Shown: positions 49,849 to 58,348 of the stretch, piece by piece
Numbering within the stretch: position 1 is the first letter of the stretch
Layout: every line of letters starts with the position of its first letter
NCBI GenBank assembly: GCA_001534745.1
Contig: CP013997.1
Location: forward strand, 2,728,001-2,792,000
Length of the DNA stretch: 64,000 nt
DNA from: Pseudomonas monteilii
GTDB lineage: Bacteria; Pseudomonadota; Gammaproteobacteria; Pseudomonadales; Pseudomonadaceae
Direction: 5' to 3'
Notes under the pieces: generated by a model
The model's database searches: none
Told to the model about the DNA's origin: nothing
What the model saw: only the letters and a program-made list of their open reading frames with translations
Program-made: the position numbers and the translations under genes

Positions 49849-51318
49849 CTAAATTAGTTGCCATCGATGCGGCAGCAGCTCTTCGATCTCACTCGCCCGC
49901 TGTGTCGGCAGCCGTGTCAGCACATCTTTCAGATAAGCATACGGATCATGCCCGTTCATGCGTGCCGACTGGATCAGACTCATGATCGCCGCCGCCCGTT
50001 TGCCACTGCGAAGCGACCCGGCAAACAACCAGTTCAAGCGCCCAAGGGCCCATGGTCGGATCTGGTTCTCCACTGGGTTGTTGTCGATGGGCACGGCCCC
50101 GTTTTTCAGGTAGCGCGTCAGCGCTACCCAGCGTTTAAGGCTGTAATCGAGGGCCTTGGCCGTTGCTGATCCGTTGGGCACCAGATCACGCTGGGCCAAC
50201 ATCCAGTCATGCAGCGTTTTGATGATTGGAGCTGCCTTGTCCTGGCGTATTCGCCAGCGATCCTTATCGGTCATGTCCCGAGCTTGACGTTCGACTTCGT
50301 ACAAGCCGCCAATGAAGTACAGCGCTTGTTCAGCCAGTTGACTTTTGTTCGCCACGTGCAGATCGAAGAACTTGCGGCGGGCGTGGGCCATGCAGCCAAT
50401 TTCGGTGATGCCTTTCTCGAAACCGGCTTTGTAGCCAGCAAAATCGTCGCAGACCAACTTGCCGCTCCATTGCCCAAGGAAGTTGCGCGCATGCTCGCCT
50501 GCACGGCTGGGACTGAAGTCATAAACCACAGCTTTGAGTGCCGAAAACGGCGTGGTGCAGTAAGCCCAGACGTAAGCGCGATGGGTTTTCTTCTCGCCTG
50601 GCGCAAGCATCTGAACCGGAGTTTCATCGGCGTGGATCACGCCCTGGGCCAACACTTGTTCACGCAGCGCATCGATTAGAGGCTGGAGTTGCACACCGGT
50701 CTGTCCGACCCATTGCGCCAGTGTCGAGCGGGCAATCGCCAGCCCGACCCGACCAAAAATCCTCTCCTGCCGGCACAGCGGTAAATGGTCGGCGAACTTC
50801 GCCACCATCACATGGGCCAACAGGCCTGCGGTCGGGATGCCCTTGTCGATCACTTGGGCCGGTACAGGCGCCTGGATCAGTGTTTCGCACTGGCGGCACG
50901 TCCATTTTCCACGCACATGCTGCTCAACGGTGAACACGCCGGGTGTGTAATCGAGCTTCTCGCTGACGTCGTCGCCAATGCGCTGAAGTTGGCAGCCGCA
51001 GACGCACTGGGTGTTTTCTGGCTCGTGACGGATCACTGTACGTGGGAACTGCGGTGGCAGCGGCGCACGCTTGGGTTTCCGACGTAGCTCGTCCGGTGCA
51101 GGTGGCGGATTGACCGCCTTCAGCTCAGCCTCGATGGCTGCGATATCGGTATCGAGCAGATCGTCGAGCAGACTGCCTTGGTCGGGACTCAGTTGCTCGC
51201 TGCGCTTGGCGAATTTGTGTCGCTTGAGGATGGCGATCTCGTGAGCAAGTTGCTCGTTGACCGTTTTAAGGCGTTGGATCCTCTGGCCCATCGCATCGAC
51301 CTGGGACAGCAACGGCAT
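49849..51318 (-). CDS. tnpC: IS66 transposase TnpC, probably 5'-disrupted
   Basis: DDE transposase with VIHADETPV, LVCDDFAGYKAG and NNPVENQIRPWALGR supplying D, D and E, a Cys zinc cluster (CVCGC, CRQC) and leucine-zipper N-terminus. The natural ATG is at 51384 (MTSLPNLDQMTPEQL), but a TGA at 51337-51339 stands where relatives have an Arg codon (CGA). The 489-residue product can only start at the ATG at 51318 (codon 23). Activity is uncertain. Confidence 0.9.
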   Translation of the reverse strand: MPLLSQVDAMGQRIQRLKTVNEQLAHEIAILKRHKFAKRSEQLSPDQGSLLDDLLDTDIAAIEAELKAVNPPPAPDELRRKPKRAPLPPQFPRTVIRHEPENTQCVCGCQLQRIGDDVSEKLDYTPGVFTVEQHVRGKWTCRQCETLIQAPVPAQVIDKGIPTAGLLAHVMVAKFADHLPLCRQERIFGRVGLAIARSTLAQWVGQTGVQLQPLIDALREQVLAQGVIHADETPVQMLAPGEKKTHRAYVWAYCTTPFSALKAVVYDFSPSRAGEHARNFLGQWSGKLVCDDFAGYKAGFEKGITEIGCMAHARRKFFDLHVANKSQLAEQALYFIGGLYEVERQARDMTDKDRWRIRQDKAAPIIKTLHDWMLAQRDLVPNGSATAKALDYSLKRWVALTRYLKNGAVPIDNNPVENQIRPWALGRLNWLFAGSLRSGKRAAAIMSLIQSARMNGHDPYAYLKDVLTRLPTQRASEIEELLPHRWQLI

Positions 51319-51445
51319 AGCTTGTTCGGCTAAGGCTCAAAGCTGTTCGGGTGTCATCTGATCGAGGTTGGGCAAGGAAGTCATGCTGCTGATTGTGCCA
51401 AGACAGGCGATCAGCGGCGATAAACCGATGGGCTAATGGCAGGTG

Positions 51446-51781
51446 CTAAAGTACTGTGATCGCACCGCCCGTGCCAACTCGTTGCCAAGGCAACCCCAAC
51501 ACTAAAGCCTGAAGTTGCTCGCTGTCGAGTTCGACTTCCGAGCCGTGCCGGATACCTGGCCAGCGAAACTTGCCCTGGTTCAGCCTTCGCGCCGCAAGCC
51601 AGATGCCCACGCCGTCATGCACCAGAACTTTCATCCGATTTGCGCGGCGATTGGCGAACAGATAAGCACAGTGCGGCTTCGCCGCACCGAACACGGCAAT
51701 GACCCGGGCTAACGCCGTTTCGGTGCCGGCGCGCATGTCTATCGGCTCGGTGGCGAGCCAGATCGCGTCGATTCGAATCAC
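51446..51781 (-). CDS. tnpB: IS66 accessory protein TnpB
   Basis: The 111-residue protein contains IWLATEPIDMRAGTETALAR and VLVHDGVGIWLAARRLNQGK, the IS66 Orf2 signature. Overlaps tnpA by four bases. Confidence 0.95.
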   Translation of the reverse strand: MIRIDAIWLATEPIDMRAGTETALARVIAVFGAAKPHCAYLFANRRANRMKVLVHDGVGIWLAARRLNQGKFRWPGIRHGSEVELDSEQLQALVLGLPWQRVGTGGAITVL

Positions 51782-52110
51782 CGCAACAGGTCCCGCAGAA
51801 AGGTGGCACAGGCGGCAGCGCTTTCGGTCGGCCAGTTCACCTTGACGGTGCCACGTGGGTTCTGTATTTCAATGCAGATGCTCGATGACGGAGCCTGGGA
51901 ATGCCCTCCGGCGAGTTGCAAAGGTAGCGGAATGAAAGCAGGTTGCAGCCCCATGGCTTTGTTCGTTTGTACCCGAATCCATTTATGGACGAGGTTCGCG
52001 TCAAGGCTGTGGTGCTGCGCGACGCTGGCAATCGACGCGCCGGGCTGAGCGCACTCTTGGACAACTTGAGCCTTGAAGGATTTGGAATAGGAACGGCGTT
52101 GTGGCTGCAT
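51778..52110 (-). CDS. tnpA: IS66 accessory protein TnpA
   Basis: The 110-residue HTH protein (RSYSKSFKAQVVQECAQPGA, SIASVAQHHSLDANLVHKWI) is the IS66/IS3-like Orf1. Upstream, an 11-bp inverted repeat (52137-52167, ATGGTGTCCAC) could bind a regulator or block read-in. Confidence 0.93.
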   Translation of the reverse strand: MQPQRRSYSKSFKAQVVQECAQPGASIASVAQHHSLDANLVHKWIRVQTNKAMGLQPAFIPLPLQLAGGHSQAPSSSICIEIQNPRGTVKVNWPTESAAACATFLRDLLR

Positions 52111-52221
52111 GGAAAGACCCGCTTAAAAGGCTAGAAATGGTGTCCACTTAAATTAGGTGGACACCATCGCCTTTGGCGTCGGGATCAGGAAGGTGAGTTG
52201 GCCGGACGGTTACGTTTCAGC

Positions 52222-52625
52222 TAGACGAATGATGATGGGACGTTGTACGCGCCTCTAGATAAGCACGACGGAAGTCCCTGGCCTGCCGGTACAGCGGAGG
52301 GTCCGGCATCACTTAGTTGCCCGCCCCTATCATCCTGCTCCCTCGGTGAGTTGTCGTTTAGCCCAGGCTGGCCGCCTGGCACTGGTAGCCGATCGCATCT
52401 TAATAGGCCGAGTCAGCCAGCACCTGCAGGCGTGCCACTTCCTCCTACATGACGCTCACTCTGAGCTCATCCTGCTCGAAAGATCTCCACACAGGCATCG
52501 CGGTCTACTAGGTTCAGGGCATAGTCTCTCCCTGAGCAGGCGCTAATCTAGGGATGCCGCCCTCCTTCGTCTCTGCTTCAGATCGCACGCAGCACAGCTT
52601 TTCGAATGAGGTATTCAATCAACGG
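52222..52625. other. Host gap, no gene supported
   Basis: Short frames here lack ribosome sites and resemble nothing known. The sequence continues the host segment broken by the IS66 element and leads to the higBA promoter. Confidence 0.5.
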
Positions 52626-52676
52626 TTGAATGCAGGGAAAAGGAGCGTATACTCGATCTTAACGAATAACGTTAAG
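52626..52676 (+). promoter_or_regulatory. higBA promoter and HigA operator
   Basis: TTGAAT (52626-52631), 16 bp, TATACT (52648-52653). A perfect palindrome CTTAACG-AATAA-CGTTAAG (52658-52676) covers the start region, a likely HigA autorepression site. Confidence 0.75.
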
Positions 52677-52687
52677 CCTTACGCATC

Positions 52688-52965
52688 ATGATCAGAAGCT
52701 TTAGATGCAGCGACACAGAAGCACTCTTCACCACTGGAGGTACCCGGCGCTGGAGCGACATCAAGTCAGTCGCAGAGCGCAAACTGGCTGCACTCGATGC
52801 CGCTACAGAGTTTCGGGATCTGCGCTCCCCGCCCGAAATCGGCTTGAGCTTCTTCGGGGAAATCGTGCCGGACAATACAGCATAAGAATCAATGATCAGT
52901 GGCGTATCTGTTTTGTATGGACCGAACAGGGTCCTGAAAACGTTGAAATTGTTGATTATCACTGA
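52688..52965 (+). pseudogene. higB: HigB-family toxin, frameshifted
   Basis: The first frame gives MIRSFRCSDTEALFTTGGTR to LRSPP. The -1 frame continues NRLELLRGNRAGQYSIRIND then QWRICFVW and ends VEIVDYH, exactly the second half of a HigB/RelE toxin. One base (a G, turning GAA into GGA of the family's PPGNRL) is missing near 52835. The toxin is therefore inactive unless ribosomes slip or the read is wrong here. Confidence 0.85.
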
Positions 52966-52973
52966 GGTACATC

Positions 52974-53273
52974 ATGTTCAAAAACGGAATGCGACCCGTA
53001 CACCCTGGCGAGGTGCTTCGCGAGGACTTTCAAAATGAAATGGGCTTTAGTGCTGCTGCTTTGGCGCGTGCGCTAGGCGTTTCGACGCCGACCGTAAACA
53101 ACATTTTACTTGAGCGGGGCGGGGTTTCAGCGGACATGGCCCTGCGCTTGGCCATCTGTCTGGATACGACTCCAGAATTCTGGCTCAACCTGCAAACCGC
53201 TTATGAGCTGCGCAAAACCGAACAAGAGCATGGGAAAGCGATTGCGATGACGGTACATCGCCTGGTCGCTTGA
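52974..53273 (+). CDS. higA: HigA-family antitoxin
   Basis: The 99-residue XRE protein (RPVHPGEVLREDFQNEMGFS, ALARALGVSTPTVNNILLER) with the C-terminal TPEFWLNLQTAYELR block is a standard HigA. It remains intact beside its broken toxin and may still act as repressor. Confidence 0.92.
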   Translation: MFKNGMRPVHPGEVLREDFQNEMGFSAAALARALGVSTPTVNNILLERGGVSADMALRLAICLDTTPEFWLNLQTAYELRKTEQEHGKAIAMTVHRLVA

Positions 53274-53284
53274 AAGAAAACACC

Positions 53285-53309
53285 AAGCCTGACGTGGGAG
53301 CAGGCTTTT
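53285..53309 (+). terminator. Terminator after higA
   Basis: AAGCCTG/CAGGCTT arms, 9-base loop and short T-run. Confidence 0.7.
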
Positions 53310-53411
53310 CGTGTTGCTAGACGCAGGAGTCCAGTGTTCGGTTGGGCTTGCAGTAGCGGTAGAGAATAATCGAACCGGAAGCCTGCAGCCCCCGGTTCCA
53401 GACAACACGAC

Positions 53412-53921
53412 TCAGATCGCGTGGCTGTAGAACAGCGAGAACGACTCGATGCCGTCGTTGGGCTGCTTGATGCCCGCGTTGGAGTAGTGGATGGCGCGCA
53501 GACCGACGCGCTGGGTCTCGCCGATCTTCAGGCCTGCGCCGATGCGGTCTTCGAAGTTGAAGGCCGAGCCGAAATCCTGGTCGCCTGCCGACGTGCCGGA
53601 GAACACCGCCACCCCGATACCGGCCTCGATGAACGGCTTGACGTTGCCACTGCCGAACTCATAGACGAACACCGGCGCGAACGACAGCGAGTGCGCGCCG
53701 CCCGAGGCATCGCCCGCTTCCCAGTAGGTGTAGCCGGCGTCCCAGTAGCCGGTCAGACGGCCGGTGTCGGTCTCGAACCAGGACTTGTCCCAACCGAAGC
53801 CCATCCCGACGCGAGCGGTCAGGCCGCCCTGGCTGGTGGCACCCACGGCGCCCGAGATCTCGGCGGCAGACACCGAAAAGGCCGAAAGAGACAGCAGTGC
53901 GGCGACGATAGTTTTTTTCAT
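53412..53921 (-). CDS. pagL: PagL-type lipid A 3-O-deacylase
   Basis: Signal peptide MKKTIVAALLSLSAFSVSA, then an eight-strand outer-membrane barrel of 150 residues. The end carries the PagL active-site pattern IHYSNAGIKQPNDG (His, Ser, Asn) with a Glu in the last strand (GIESFSLFY). It removes the 3-position acyl chain of lipid A in the outer leaflet. Confidence 0.88.
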   Translation of the reverse strand: MKKTIVAALLSLSAFSVSAAEISGAVGATSQGGLTARVGMGFGWDKSWFETDTGRLTGYWDAGYTYWEAGDASGGAHSLSFAPVFVYEFGSGNVKPFIEAGIGVAVFSGTSAGDQDFGSAFNFEDRIGAGLKIGETQRVGLRAIHYSNAGIKQPNDGIESFSLFYSHAI

Positions 53922-54042
53922 TTCACAGTGGCTCTGAATGGTGTTGTTTGAACGTAGCCCATCAGAAGCATAGTGCCATCAAATCGTTCCCTGACAACGT
54001 GAAAAATTTTGAAACGTCTGAAATCGGACCGAAAAAGGCACC

Positions 54043-54246
54043 TCAGTCATCACAGTCGTCGAACCAGGCAGGATGGTCCCGCTCTTCATCGTCGAGGTCC
54101 AACAAGTCATCTTCCTCGTGCCCGTCCTGCTCATCGAGGTCGTCGAGCCTGTCGAGGGCCTCGTCGTCGTGTTCATCTTCGAGAAAATCGTGGTCGAGCA
54201 GATGATCGTGCTCCGGCTCGTGCAGGTCATCGTCGTCTTCATGCAT
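54043..54246 (-). CDS. Very acidic small protein (67 aa)
   Basis: Begins MHEDDDDLHEPEHDHLLDHD; mostly Asp, Glu and His with almost no Lys. Metal binding is plausible from the His/Asp spacing. A longer start at 54303 is possible. Similar Asp-rich proteins occur in pseudomonads without known role. Confidence 0.5.
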   Translation of the reverse strand: MHEDDDDLHEPEHDHLLDHDFLEDEHDDEALDRLDDLDEQDGHEEDDLLDLDDEERDHPAWFDDCDD

Positions 54247-54341
54247 GGGGCAAGGGCTCCAGATCGGGCCGGCCTGTATAGGCCGATCCATGGGCCAGGT
54301 CAACTGGCCCGCCTTGAGAGGGTCGACATTGAACCTCGACG

Positions 54342-56660
54342 TCAGTGCGCTTTGCCGGATCGCTCAGGCGCCTCCTGCTCGCTGATCGCCTGACGTTGCA
54401 GGTGCGGATCGGCGGCGATCTGCGCTTCGGTGAACGGCAGTTCATGCCACTGCCCCTTGGCGAACGCCTGGGTCTGGTCGTCGGCATGGGGCGAGGCCGC
54501 TTCGCTGGACAGCGAGAACGCCAGCAGGCCTTGGGCCTTCGGTCCCTGATCGGTGAAGCTGACCACCTGCATGTAGCTCGACCCACTGACCACCAGGCGC
54601 TTGCCGGGGCCGTGCGGCACGCTCTGCATGGCATTGTAGATCCCCAGCTCTTGCGGCCCACCCGGGACGGGAGTGCCCAACACAGAACGCTGGATCTGAC
54701 CCCAGGTGGCCTGCTCGTCGATGCCCAGCGCTGCCAGGTTGGCCTGTGACGCCAGCGCCGCCTCGTGCAACACCGCACGCGTGGCAGCGCGCTCGATCGC
54801 CAGGCCGCGTGGCGTATGCACAGGGTCGGCCGGATCGAAGGGCACCCGCCAGCTGTCGGGATAGGCCGCCACGGCCTCGGCCAAGGCCTGCAGGTGCAGC
54901 AGCCCCACGCCACTGTCGAGCCCGGCCTTGCCATCCCAGGCCCGCAGACGTGCGCACACCACCTTCACGTCGACGCCGGCCTGCTCACACCAGCGCAATA
55001 CGTCTGGCAGGATGAGGTCGGCCAGGTACACGTCGTTGTCGGTCACCAGTGCTTGCAGACGCTGCGCGGTGAGCGTCTTGCTGCCTTGCAACTGATGCAA
55101 GGCGTAGCGCCCCCGCAGGCCCATGGGCTCGCCGTCGCGGCTGACGATGGGCGAAAAGCCCGTCAGGGGACGCGCAGGGTTGGTCATCCAGGCCGATTCG
55201 TTGGAGTTCTGCACGAAGTCATGGCGTTCCAGGCTTGGCAGCAGGCGTGCCGGGAAGATGCCTGGCTGGGCGGCCTTGGGATCGGTCTTCCATTGGCAGG
55301 CACTGCGCGAGCCGTCGAGCACGACCAGGGCCATGGCCTTGCCGCGCGGATCTTCGCAGCGCTCGAGCAGTGCACGGTCCACGTAGGGAACGACCGACTG
55401 GGTCATGTACAGCGCCTGGCCGCCGCCATCGACGGCCAGCGTGTTGACCCACGGCATGCCCTGGATCGTCTCGGCCGAGGTCTTCAGGCTGGCCAGGCTG
55501 TCGGCGTGGTTGATGGCGTACCACTGCTGCATCACGCGGGTGTTGTCCAGGTTGGCGTCGCGCAGGGCATAGGCGTGCCCAGTGTCCCAGTCCAGACGAC
55601 CGGGCCATTGCACGATCGGCCCCTGGCGAGAGGCGTACACCTGGCGCTCGACCTGGCGCAGTTGCCCATCCTCACCCTTGACGCTCACGACCACGCGCTG
55701 CTGCGACAGCGGCAGCGACTGGCCGTCCCAGAGGTAACGGGTCGGGTCCTTGGGGTCCAGGTCCAGGCGATAGAGGGTGAAGTGGCGCGCCGTGTCGACG
55801 GTGTGGGTCCAGGCAACATGCTCGTTGAAACCGATATTGATCAACGGAAAACCGGGCAAGGCAGCTCCCATCACGTTCAACCGGCCCGGGATGGTCAGTT
55901 GCATCTGGTAGAACCGCAACCCGCCCATCCATGGAAAATGCGGATTGGCCAGCAGCAGCCCTCTGCCGTTGGCGGAACGCTGGCCGCCGACCGCCACGGC
56001 ATTGCTGCCGCGCTCCAGGGCAAAGCGTGCCTGGCGCATCGCTAGGGGCGTGAAGTCTGCATTCGCCCGCTGGGCCGTGGTGGTCGGTGGCGAAGCGCCC
56101 ACCAGCGCCTCGGCGAATTGACCCAGCCCGCCCTCGGCCAGCACGCGACGGGTCAGCTTGATCACATCGTCCGGCGTGATCGCACGCACCCAGTTCCCTG
56201 CACCGCACGCCTCTGGCAGCCCTTGGGCCCGACGCTCGACCAGGGCTCGGTTGTAGCCACGCGCATAGCCGTCGAGCAAGGCGCGGACCGAGGCAGGCTG
56301 GGCCTCCCAGAAAGCCTTCACTGCCTGAGGGGTGTTGAGCCAGGTGAAGAACAGATCGCTGTCGAGGTTGCTACGCTGCTCGAACGTCTTGCCGTCGGCG
56401 CCCAGGTATCGAGAACGCTCGCCATTGACCGTCAACACTTCGTTGGCCAGCAGGCACAGGTTGTCCTGGGCGTAGGCATAGCCGATGCCATAGCCCAGGC
56501 CACGCTCGTCCTCGGCCAGGATGTGGGGCGTGCCGAACCCGGTCCGGCGGATCTGCGCCGAGACCTCGCCGGACACGTCCCGGGCCTGGGCGGTCAGTGA
56601 CGCCAGGGTCAGCGCGGCGATGAGGGCGAGACGGGGCACGGAGCGAGAATGGCGGGTCAC
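54342..56660 (-). CDS. pvdQ: PvdQ-type acyl-homoserine-lactone / pyoverdine acylase
   Basis: Ntn-hydrolase precursor of 772 residues (P. aeruginosa PvdQ is 762). It has a signal peptide (VTRHSRSVPRLALIAALTLA then SLTAQA), alpha chain, and the autocleavage site RGSNAVAVGGQRS, where Ser becomes the beta-chain N-terminus and nucleophile. Family blocks HFPWMGGLRFYQMQLTIPGR, WTHTVDTARHFTLYRL and QNSNESAWMTNPARPL all match. It acts in the periplasm, removing the fatty acid from pyoverdine precursor and long-chain AHLs. The GTG at 56660 has AGGAGAG at perfect spacing; an ATG at 56714 does not. Confidence 0.92.
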   Translation of the reverse strand: MTRHSRSVPRLALIAALTLASLTAQARDVSGEVSAQIRRTGFGTPHILAEDERGLGYGIGYAYAQDNLCLLANEVLTVNGERSRYLGADGKTFEQRSNLDSDLFFTWLNTPQAVKAFWEAQPASVRALLDGYARGYNRALVERRAQGLPEACGAGNWVRAITPDDVIKLTRRVLAEGGLGQFAEALVGASPPTTTAQRANADFTPLAMRQARFALERGSNAVAVGGQRSANGRGLLLANPHFPWMGGLRFYQMQLTIPGRLNVMGAALPGFPLINIGFNEHVAWTHTVDTARHFTLYRLDLDPKDPTRYLWDGQSLPLSQQRVVVSVKGEDGQLRQVERQVYASRQGPIVQWPGRLDWDTGHAYALRDANLDNTRVMQQWYAINHADSLASLKTSAETIQGMPWVNTLAVDGGGQALYMTQSVVPYVDRALLERCEDPRGKAMALVVLDGSRSACQWKTDPKAAQPGIFPARLLPSLERHDFVQNSNESAWMTNPARPLTGFSPIVSRDGEPMGLRGRYALHQLQGSKTLTAQRLQALVTDNDVYLADLILPDVLRWCEQAGVDVKVVCARLRAWDGKAGLDSGVGLLHLQALAEAVAAYPDSWRVPFDPADPVHTPRGLAIERAATRAVLHEAALASQANLAALGIDEQATWGQIQRSVLGTPVPGGPQELGIYNAMQSVPHGPGKRLVVSGSSYMQVVSFTDQGPKAQGLLAFSLSSEAASPHADDQTQAFAKGQWHELPFTEAQIAADPHLQRQAISEQEAPERSGKAH

Positions 56661-56860
56661 GAGGCTCTCCTGGAAGTCTGGGATCATCCCGACCTGACGA
56701 ATCGGCCACGCCATTGTTTAATCGATACGTCGCACGGATGCATCAATGGGACGCTCGCAGCCCATTTATTTCACGCACGCCTTGCAGATCGACGCGGCTC
56801 GTTCGTCTTACTGCTTAAGGCCAGGATTTTTCGGGACCGCCCACGAAAAGGAGTATTCGC

Positions 56861-57223
56861 ATGCACAACCCGCAGCCGTCGCCGTCTTCTGCTGTGAAAA
56901 CCGCCACGCCCGTGGCGAACGATGCCCAGGACCGGGTCTGCAACGAACAGATTCGCGAACTGTTGCGCGTCTACGGACTGCGCACCAGCCTGATCCGGCT
57001 CAAGGTGATCGACGCCCTGTACCGCGCCGAACGCGAGGGGCGACGCATCGGCGTACGGGGCGTGCATGGGCAGCTCGAGCAGCTGGACATCCCCTTGTCC
57101 TTCCTCAGCGTGCGCGAGGTGCTCAAGCGTCTGTGCAGTGAAGGCGTGATTCACCTAGGCGACGACAAGTGCTATGCCTTGCACGCCCAGGCCAGCGAGC
57201 TGCTCGAACGACCGTTGCGCTGA
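56861..57223 (+). CDS. Fur-like winged-helix protein lacking the metal domain
   Basis: The 120-residue protein has a winged helix (IRELLRVYGLRTSLIRLKVI, FLSVREVLKRLCSEGVIHLG) related to Fur/Zur but stops before the dimerisation and metal-binding domain. Pseudomonads carry such proteins under the name Fe2+/Zn2+ uptake regulator. AAGGAG precedes the ATG. Confidence 0.75.
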   Translation: MHNPQPSPSSAVKTATPVANDAQDRVCNEQIRELLRVYGLRTSLIRLKVIDALYRAEREGRRIGVRGVHGQLEQLDIPLSFLSVREVLKRLCSEGVIHLGDDKCYALHAQASELLERPLR

Positions 57224-57256
57224 CCGCCAGGCCGACTCACTCGGCGTCGGCTTGCC

Positions 57257-57451
57257 TCATGGCTTGGGCTTGACCTTGCGTCGCAGGATTCCGTTGATCA
57301 CCACGACGACCACTGCCACGGCAATGGCCAGGTACTGGAAGGTCTGTTCGCTGATGGTGCCCTGTTTCTGCAGGTGCGACAGGCCCAGCATGATGCCCAG
57401 TACCACCAGGATGATCAGGAGCGAGTATTTCAAGCGCTGCACATGTGTCAT
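57257..57451 (-). CDS. Small two-helix membrane protein (64 aa)
   Basis: Begins MTHVQRLKYSLLIILVVLGI and has a second helix (FQYLAIAVAVVVVVINGILR) ending in a basic tail. The ATG at 57451 is preferred to 57502 because the signal helix begins directly after it. Function unknown. Confidence 0.7.
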   Translation of the reverse strand: MTHVQRLKYSLLIILVVLGIMLGLSHLQKQGTISEQTFQYLAIAVAVVVVVINGILRRKVKPKP

Positions 57452-57854
57452 TGAAGAATTTCCATTGCGTTGAAGCCACTTGGCCGTTTTGCGCGGCAGC
57501 ATAGCTCATCGATCCCCCACATGACATGTCTGCCCCCAGATCAGGGCCTTTCACGGTGCATGCCATGATGTGCCTGTCCACCCTGAGGGTAGGCGAAGCT
57601 TCCTCATCAGGTATCGTGGCCGCCCTAGGAAAATCCTCTCCTGCACGGTTCCAATGCAGCAACTTCCTACGCCGGAAGCTCTCACTGCCTGCAAACCCAG
57701 ACTGCCCTAACTACAACTCCAGGGCCAGATAGCGCCTAGTAGCCCGTCGAGCGCTCGTCGAGAATCATCACGCCACCCCATCAGGGATCGGCAAACCCAA
57801 GGCGTGCCGACTCGGGCCACGCCCTGGCATCCATCTGTCGAAGGGAGCCTACCC
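57452..57854. other. Host gap, no gene supported
   Basis: Short frames in both strands lack ribosome sites or family resemblance. The right part presumably carries the promoter of the Mor-like gene. Confidence 0.5.
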
Positions 57855-58244
57855 ATGGAACTGCATGACTTGAAATTGATCGACGTTGAACAGCTGCCCC
57901 AGTCGCTGCAGTCGCTGATCGAGTGCATCGGAATTGAAAATGCCTATCGCCTGACCTGCGCCTATGGCGGACGTCCGAAATACATTCCCAAGTACCGTGA
58001 ACGCACGAAACTGATCGACATCCTGCCCGCTGAAGCCTTGGATGCCCTGATCAAGCGTTACGCTGGCATGGCGCTGGAAATTCCCAAGGCCGATCATTTC
58101 GAGCGCCAGGTGCGCAACCTGCAGATCCAGCGCGAAAGCGCCGACGGCCTGTCGCGCAGCCTGCTGGCCGACCGCTACGGCCTGAGCCTGCGGCAGATCG
58201 GCAACATCCGCCGCCTCGACAACGGCCACCGTCCTGCACATTGA
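57855..58244 (+). CDS. Mor-family transcription regulator
   Basis: The 129-residue protein has the Mor/C pattern: LPQSLQSLIECIGIENAYRL, a YGG-R-x-Y-I-P core (TCAYGGRPKYIPKYRERTKL) and C-terminal HTH (SLLADRYGLSLRQIGNIRRL). Mu Mor activates middle transcription; chromosomal copies are phage relics or adopted regulators. The ATG follows AAGGGAGCCTACCC. No other Mu-like genes are nearby. Confidence 0.82.
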   Translation: MELHDLKLIDVEQLPQSLQSLIECIGIENAYRLTCAYGGRPKYIPKYRERTKLIDILPAEALDALIKRYAGMALEIPKADHFERQVRNLQIQRESADGLSRSLLADRYGLSLRQIGNIRRLDNGHRPAH

Positions 58245-58268
58245 AGTGGGCGGGTCGTGTGGAATATG

Positions 58269-58334
58269 AGCGGCAAGCCCTCAAACAGCAAAGCGGGATT
58301 GAGACGATGCTCGATCCCGCTTTTGCTTGCCGCT
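58269..58334. terminator. Long bidirectional terminator between mor-like gene and tamB
   Basis: Outer arms AGCGGCAAGC/GCTTGCCGCT enclose GCGGGAT/ATCCCGC with TTTT. It serves both convergent genes. Confidence 0.85.
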
Positions 58335-58348
58335 TATCGCCTTACCGC

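Larger units (their letters stand above)
49297..52213. mobile_element. IS66-family insertion sequence with passenger gene
   Basis: The ends read GTAAGCGTCCAGCGAAGTCA (left) and, on the minus strand from the right, GTAACCGTCCGGCCAACTCA: imperfect IS66-type inverted repeats. An exact 8-bp target duplication GTTTCAGC lies at 49289-49296 and 52214-52221. Inside are tnpA, tnpB, tnpC on the minus strand and an extra plus-strand gene. Length 2917 bp. It inserted in host DNA about 100 bp beyond attR. Confidence 0.93.

Noticed and set aside
54765..56045. A 426-codon plus-strand frame opposite pvdQ
   Set aside because: Mirror of the acylase gene; no ribosome site and no family resemblance.
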